Of a DNA stretch of 64,000 nt, positions 59,760-64,000 are shown piece by piece. The position numbers and the translations under genes are program-made. The notes beneath the pieces are model-generated. The model saw nothing but the letters and a program-made list of their open reading frames with translations, had not been told where the DNA came from and searched no databases. Source of the DNA: JBCCGL01 sp039029275 (lineage in GTDB: Bacteria > Pseudomonadota > Gammaproteobacteria > JBCCGL01); NCBI GenBank assembly GCA_039029275.1, contig JBCCGL010000001.1, positions 248,001 to 312,000 on the forward strand, given 5' to 3'. Positions within the stretch are counted from its first letter, which is position 1. Each line of letters opens with the position of its first letter.

Positions 59760-60677
59760 ATGCTGTTCTTTCCTTATCGCGCTGATCTTGACTTGCAGCG
59801 CATCCCTTGGCTTACGATCGTAATCAGCGTGGTATGCATACTCGTCTTCGTCAAGCAGCTTCAGTCACACAAGAATTACGTTGAGGCAGTTAATTATTTT
59901 TGTGATAACTCGGTGAGTCGCACGACCAAGCTAGTATTGAATCGACTCCAGGCAACCAATCCCGAGCTTAACTGCGCGACGATCCACATATCAATTAGAG
60001 ATGCCAAAAACACGAAGGATCAACTGCAAAAACTGACCGATCTCGATAACGGAAACAAGCTTTTCAAAAATCCATCAGATCAGCGACGGTACATTTACCA
60101 ACGTTTGAAAGCTTCGTATGAAGACTTTGAATCAATCGTGCCGGTAAACCTTACGCAAGAATACGCGTACCACCCGCTCGAGCTTCAAGCCAAGCAGATG
60201 TTTACTTCAATCTTGTCACACGGGGGCTGGGGGCATCTTATTTTCAATCTCCTGTTTTTCTTCGCCTTCGCCGCATCTGTTGAGATTATTGTAGGATCAA
60301 TCGCATTTCCTTTTCTTGTTGTATTAATGGCAATTAGCACAAACCTGACTTACACATTCCTGGCAGACGAAAACACTCTTCCTACAATAGGGCTATCCGG
60401 GATCGTCATGGGAATGATGGCGTTCCTGGCCGCAACCCTCCCACTAATGAGGATTCGCTGCTTCCTTTGGATTCTTGTTTTTTTCAAGATTATCCGAATA
60501 CCCGCATGGATACTTGCGATTGGTTTTATCGGCATGGATATCTATAACGTACAAACCGACTTTACGTCCAACACCAACTACATCGCACATATCAGTGGAG
60601 CAGTAACAGGTCTGATCTTTGGCGTGTCGTTATGGATTATAAAACCAGACTACATTCGCGGTTTGGTCGCTGACTAA
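59760..60677 (+). CDS. Rhomboid-family intramembrane serine protease
   Basis: 305 residues. One N-terminal helix is followed by a long periplasm-facing loop (residues about 30-145) and a six-helix core. The core motifs are GHLIFNLLFFFAFA, the catalytic Ser in TIGLSGIVMG, and the catalytic His in NYIAHISGAVTG. The extended loop between the first two helices is unusual for short bacterial rhomboids. GGAAGC site before the ATG. Confidence 0.87.
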   Translation: MLFFPYRADLDLQRIPWLTIVISVVCILVFVKQLQSHKNYVEAVNYFCDNSVSRTTKLVLNRLQATNPELNCATIHISIRDAKNTKDQLQKLTDLDNGNKLFKNPSDQRRYIYQRLKASYEDFESIVPVNLTQEYAYHPLELQAKQMFTSILSHGGWGHLIFNLLFFFAFAASVEIIVGSIAFPFLVVLMAISTNLTYTFLADENTLPTIGLSGIVMGMMAFLAATLPLMRIRCFLWILVFFKIIRIPAWILAIGFIGMDIYNVQTDFTSNTNYIAHISGAVTGLIFGVSLWIIKPDYIRGLVAD

Positions 60678-60743
60678 TTGGGCCAGTTTAATTGATACAA
60701 TAATCATCAAATTTGCCAAGATGACTTAGCCCTAAAAATAGCG

Positions 60744-61307
60744 TTGAACACTCCATCCCATGCAATAATCAACCTGTTCATCCTTCGGGATCGCGGGCAA
60801 CCCAAAATAGCCGCAGCCGTCGTGGTCGGCGCAGTTCTTCCCGATGTTGCTATGGTAGGGTTTTATGCGTGGCATCTGACGCTTGGTACGCCCGAATCGA
60901 TAATCTGGTCAACCGAGTATTACAAACCGATCTGGCAGGCATTTTTTGATTTCTTTAATTCAGTTCCCCTGATGACGCTTGGCGCGCTGATTGCCTGGCG
61001 AATATCAAATCCGATACTTCTGTTTTTCTTCGCCAGCATGTTGCTACACGCACTGGGTGACATCGGACTACACGTCGAAGATGCTCACCGTCATTTTTAT
61101 CCATTCTCAGATTGGCGATTTGTCAGTCCGTTTTCGTATTGGAATCCGGAATACCATGGAAACTGGATTAGTCTGATTGAATTTTGTCTCAGCCTCGCAG
61201 CGGCTGTTTTCCTCATTGTTAAATCACCGACGAGTAAGAAATGGGTAGTTGGGCTTTTGGGAATATATATTACGTATTTGGTTTATGTATCTTTAGTTTG
61301 GAACTAG
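60744..61307 (+). CDS. Small polytopic membrane protein, YdjM-like hydrolase-type
   Basis: 187 residues from TTG 60744, chosen because the family begins NTPSHAIINL. Four or more membrane helices are seen, with conserved His/Asp residues in LLHALGDIGLHVEDAHRHF and a GAVLPDVAMV loop. They resemble the membrane-bound metal-dependent hydrolase-like (DUF457/YdjM) group, though the match is partial. It is followed by an AT-rich gene-poor tail. Confidence 0.65.
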   Translation: MNTPSHAIINLFILRDRGQPKIAAAVVVGAVLPDVAMVGFYAWHLTLGTPESIIWSTEYYKPIWQAFFDFFNSVPLMTLGALIAWRISNPILLFFFASMLLHALGDIGLHVEDAHRHFYPFSDWRFVSPFSYWNPEYHGNWISLIEFCLSLAAAVFLIVKSPTSKKWVVGLLGIYITYLVYVSLVWN

Positions 61308-61879
61308 TGTTATTCGGTAATTGTAATCGAACATATTTTGCAGTAATGGACGAAAATAGCAACGCATTTACAAACACTCACCGTTCACAGTTAAAAATTG
61401 GTCAAAGTTTCGACATACGTTTAGCACATTTATTTGCCCAGCATCCCAAGGCAGACAACATTCATGAATGCCATATAAATATATAAAACAGATTAAGATT
61501 TTTTTCGACTAATCAATGAGATAAATAGCACGTTACCGAATCTCAAAAAATATCAAACCGTTTGTAATATTCTAGTCTTTTTCAGCCATTAAAACGGTTG
61601 ACCGAATTCTCTCGTTCCCTACTATCCGCACCCTGAAAGGACGCACATCGTTTCGAATTTTTCGCATGATTTGATTCATGCTTTTTATTCAACGTTTGCA
61701 TCCTAGCGACCTTATTATCTATTTTTTAAAATGGGAAACTAATCAAATTTCTAAATTGCAGTTTATTTGCTCTAGTGACCGCCTGGTCAACCGAAGCGTC
61801 ATCCGCTGGCTCAACCATCGTGTATATTGACGAGCACTGTGATGGCAAACCTGACTGAGTGACTAGTTTTACTCTGTAA
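61308..61879. other. AT-rich stretch without a recognised gene
   Basis: About 570 bases, lower in GC than the backbone. An 81-codon frame at 61241-61486 overlaps the end of the membrane-protein gene and has no family character. No attC core, terminator or tRNA was seen. Confidence 0.4.
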
Positions 61880-62428
61880 GCACACACAGAAAGAAATGAT
61901 CGAAGGTACAAAACTGCGGGAATTATTGCCGGGTACTTTACCGGAGTCGCACCTAATGAATCTCCGTATTACATCAAGAACGCCTGGCTTAATGATGAGC
62001 ACGTGATCCAAATTGGCGATCTAGTCACTGACCCAGATATCGACCAGAACAACTATGGAGGATGGTATCGATCGGCTTACGACCATGGGAGCCAAAGCCC
62101 TAAATCTTTCTATGAAACAGGCAACCAAAAGTCTTCTAACAGGCCATACCTCGCAGCAGAGGCGGCAGCTGAAATCGTAAATGATACAAATCCTGATGCT
62201 GCCTGGAACAGTAACACGGTATGGTCATCGGATTTTAATGAAGCACTGCTTACTCAACGCTACCATAACGGTGGCTCAAGACAAGTTAAAGTCGAAGCGG
62301 AAGTTGTGATCAATAACCCCAGCGCACGTTGCAACGTACGTGCATTAGCGGGTCGATCAGAGGCGAGAGATGGTAGCAGTGGCATCACAAACACTAACTA
62401 CAAACATAATTGGAATGGGATTTGGTAG
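61880..62428 (+). pseudogene. Possible decayed secreted-protein gene
   Basis: The frame is open from after TAA 61877-61879 to TAG near 62428, about 183 codons, with no ATG. The only candidate start is GTG 62003, giving 141 residues. The translation before the GTG (KTAGIIAGYFTGVAPNESPY, then YIKNAWLNDEHVIQIGDLVT) reads like normal coding sequence and carries on without a break. The likeliest explanation is a gene whose start has been lost. The later part is rich in N, S and G (NTNPDAAWNSNTVWSSDFNE). No family recognised. Confidence 0.45.
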
Positions 62429-62705
62429 CCCTAGGTGCAACCAGCGACATTGGATAACACAATTATTCGGAACAGTTTTTGTTCTAAACGAAAGTTGTAT
62501 TAGTGCTAGTAACAACGATGTTTACAAAAAGGAGTTAGGCTTATGCCTAAACCTATTTCATTTGTTGTATGATAGTGGAAGCGTAAAAATCCTGACGCGC
62601 TTCAGTCTGTTTATCGCCCGGTTACGGATATTCGCATGTGGGATTTCTATACCACCCCCTAATAGTCAGGTCATCAAAATCACAGCCAACTACTTTAAGG
62701 AATTC

Positions 62706-63227
62706 TCACATCATCAGTGAGTAGGCTTTTTGCGGAAATTCCCGCCAGTTGTCGGCGTAATTATTAGCTTCCAACACATGTATCCAGTTAGCGAATTTAC
62801 CTAGCGAAATATCAGGCATATACGTTACGGTACCTTTGTTGCTATAGCGGAATAGCTGCGATGTGAAATGCTTCGATGAAAACTGAATGCGATATTCAGG
62901 GCTCGGAATTCGGCGATCCTGTGTAACGTCATAGCTAAAGATGCCTAAAGAAATCATTATGCAGTCCTCGCTCCGGACTCCGAACCACCCGGGGCATGGT
63001 TCGGCCACTTCAGCAACGCGCAACGCAGGTAGTACATTATCCGGCGAACTAACCATCGCCTTGCTTTCAAATAAATACCCTCTGTTTTCATCAATGATGC
63101 CTAAGTTTGACAAAAGAATGGCGGCTACTCGTGCTTTCAGATCATCATCGGTCAATCTAGGTATTCCATCTTTGTTGGTGTAATTTCCGATTTCATTGCA
63201 AGAAGCTTCCTGATACACGATTTTCAT
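62706..63227 (-). CDS. Orphan hypothetical protein
   Basis: 173 residues from ATG 63227. It begins MKIVYQEASCNEIGNYTNKD, has a helical DDDLKARVAAILLSNLGIID and ends FANWIHVLEANNYADNW. No membrane segment or signal is present, and I recognise no family. Coding is supported by length and even codon use in an otherwise gene-poor, AT-rich region. Confidence 0.55.
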   Translation of the reverse strand: MKIVYQEASCNEIGNYTNKDGIPRLTDDDLKARVAAILLSNLGIIDENRGYLFESKAMVSSPDNVLPALRVAEVAEPCPGWFGVRSEDCIMISLGIFSYDVTQDRRIPSPEYRIQFSSKHFTSQLFRYSNKGTVTYMPDISLGKFANWIHVLEANNYADNWREFPQKAYSLMM

Positions 63228-64000
63228 AAAGCGCTTTTTTGTTTAAATTACTCGTTAAAAAAGACGCGTCGATAAGGCATGACATAGAGAACTTCCCTAA
63301 AAATCACTGAGTTTTTTTTTGCCAGAACAACAACGGTTTCGTTACTCCCGTTGACCGCAGTGATTCGCGATTAAATCGGCTGCCGTCGATACAATCGAAG
63401 ATTGCTCACGACGCGGCATAATCTTGTTTACCGCACTCTCGCAACTCGAAGAAAAACTCTCGATTTCATGGTCAATCTGATCGATGAATTTAGGTCGCAT
63501 CCGTATAACGCGAGTTACTCCGTTTAGGCGTCCAAAATATGTAAATAGGAGCACCAGTGGAGCCACCACAGCATCGACTCAAGCTCACAATTATTCATTA
63601 CATTTATCGTCGGGATATGTACCGCATCAAGCGATCCTGAAAAAAAGACGCGCACAGCATTTTGCAGGTCGACGCTTTATAGTTTAAAACTGGATCAATC
63701 ACCCAAGCTAATTGGATGTACGGACATGGTTAACTGCTTAGTGGTGTAGCTAAATTTTTGACGCTAGCAATCGCCGCGGAAAGAGACAAGATTGCTTTTC
63801 GATTTAACACCCCTACAACATTGATATTTTTGATCTCCATATTTGCAATCGAAATAACGATGTAAAATAGAGGAGAAAAGCATGCATACTACAGAATAGT
63901 ATTGTCTAGTTCGTCAACTAAATCGCATACTTTTTTTGATAGTGAACTTGCTGTAAAAATTCACCAAAAATCAAAACCTTTCGATTCCAAAGTGCGCTTT
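63228..64000. other. Gene-poor AT-rich window end
   Basis: About 770 bases. A 75-codon minus-strand frame at 63342-63569 (MVAPLVLLFTYFGRLNG..., then IDQIDHEIESFSSSCESAVN) could be a small gene but has no family match or clear ribosome site. The rest holds short A/T runs only. Confidence 0.35.

Noticed and set aside
1..64000. Integron integrase, transposase, CRISPR, rRNA or tRNA genes
   Set aside because: None of the expected motifs was seen on either strand. The attC-like sites have no adjacent integrase, so only cassette clusters are claimed.

Overview
The window looks like the chromosome of a marine or environmental gammaproteobacterium. The evidence is the housekeeping content (coaD, deaD, a folX-folM-folE pterin operon, a type B L31/L36 pair with a Zur-like box, a CrbS-like transporter-kinase with a CrbR-like regulator), a strong leaning to organic acid, betaine and amine catabolism, and a mid-GC backbone interrupted by lower-GC islands. 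No rRNA, tRNA, CRISPR array, insertion sequence or integrase gene was found, so the species cannot be fixed from the sequence.

Layout. 1-2.4 kb: a cluster of promoterless-looking single-gene cassettes (end of a DUF1428 gene, isochorismatase-like hydrolase, class I glutamine amidotransferase, GFA-type zinc protein) separated by integron attC-like sites. It grades into orphan genes (GNAT, membrane-anchored protein, GNAT) up to 4.2 kb. 4.2-13.5 kb: backbone genes (O-methyltransferase, HpcD-like tautomerase, DEAD-box helicase, PhzF, two divergent paralogous phosphoribosyltransferases, aminotransferase, esterase, PhyH-type dioxygenase, coaD) plus two small minus-strand ORFs. 13.6-18.8 kb: a complete branched-chain amino acid/amide-type ABC importer (livFGMH plus a Tat-type binding protein). 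19.0-23.3 kb: CrbR/CrbS-like pair. 23.4-29.6 kb: LysR regulator divergent from an MttB-family methyltransferase, a DMGDH/GcvT-type demethylase and an HpbD-like epimerase, probably an operon for quaternary amine (proline-betaine or glycine-betaine type) use. 29.7-30.1 kb: rpmE2-rpmJ2. 30.5-34.4 kb: a second island with attC-like sites holding a PD-(D/E)xK-like protein, a HEPN-motif protein, a GH43/GH130-like propeller protein and, beyond the last attC, a BrnTA toxin-antitoxin pair. 34.7-41.4 kb: the pterin operon, a phosphatase fused to PilZ, a BhcA/serine-glyoxylate-type aminotransferase divergent from an IclR regulator, and an AraC regulator. 41.5-47.8 kb: a secreted hydrolase, flavin amine oxidase, cupin, TetR with clear palindromic operators, a DadA/PuuB-type oxidase, and a FadR-type regulator with two perfect operators. 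47.9-51.7 kb: glcDEF. 51.6-59.6 kb: ProC-like reductase, methyltransferase, hydrolase, two EamA transporters, DUF599, metallophosphoesterase, CocE hydrolase. 59.8-64 kb: rhomboid protease, a small membrane protein, then an AT-rich tail with few credible genes.

How it fits together. The catabolic genes converge on one-carbon units and glyoxylate: betaine demethylation, glycolate to glyoxylate by GlcDEF, glyoxylate amination by the class V aminotransferase, and amine oxidation. Each has a local regulator. The most promising unexplained part is the pair of integrase-less attC cassette clusters sharing one attC family. The second carries nuclease-like and HEPN-type genes of unknown function that could be anti-phage or stress-response effectors.
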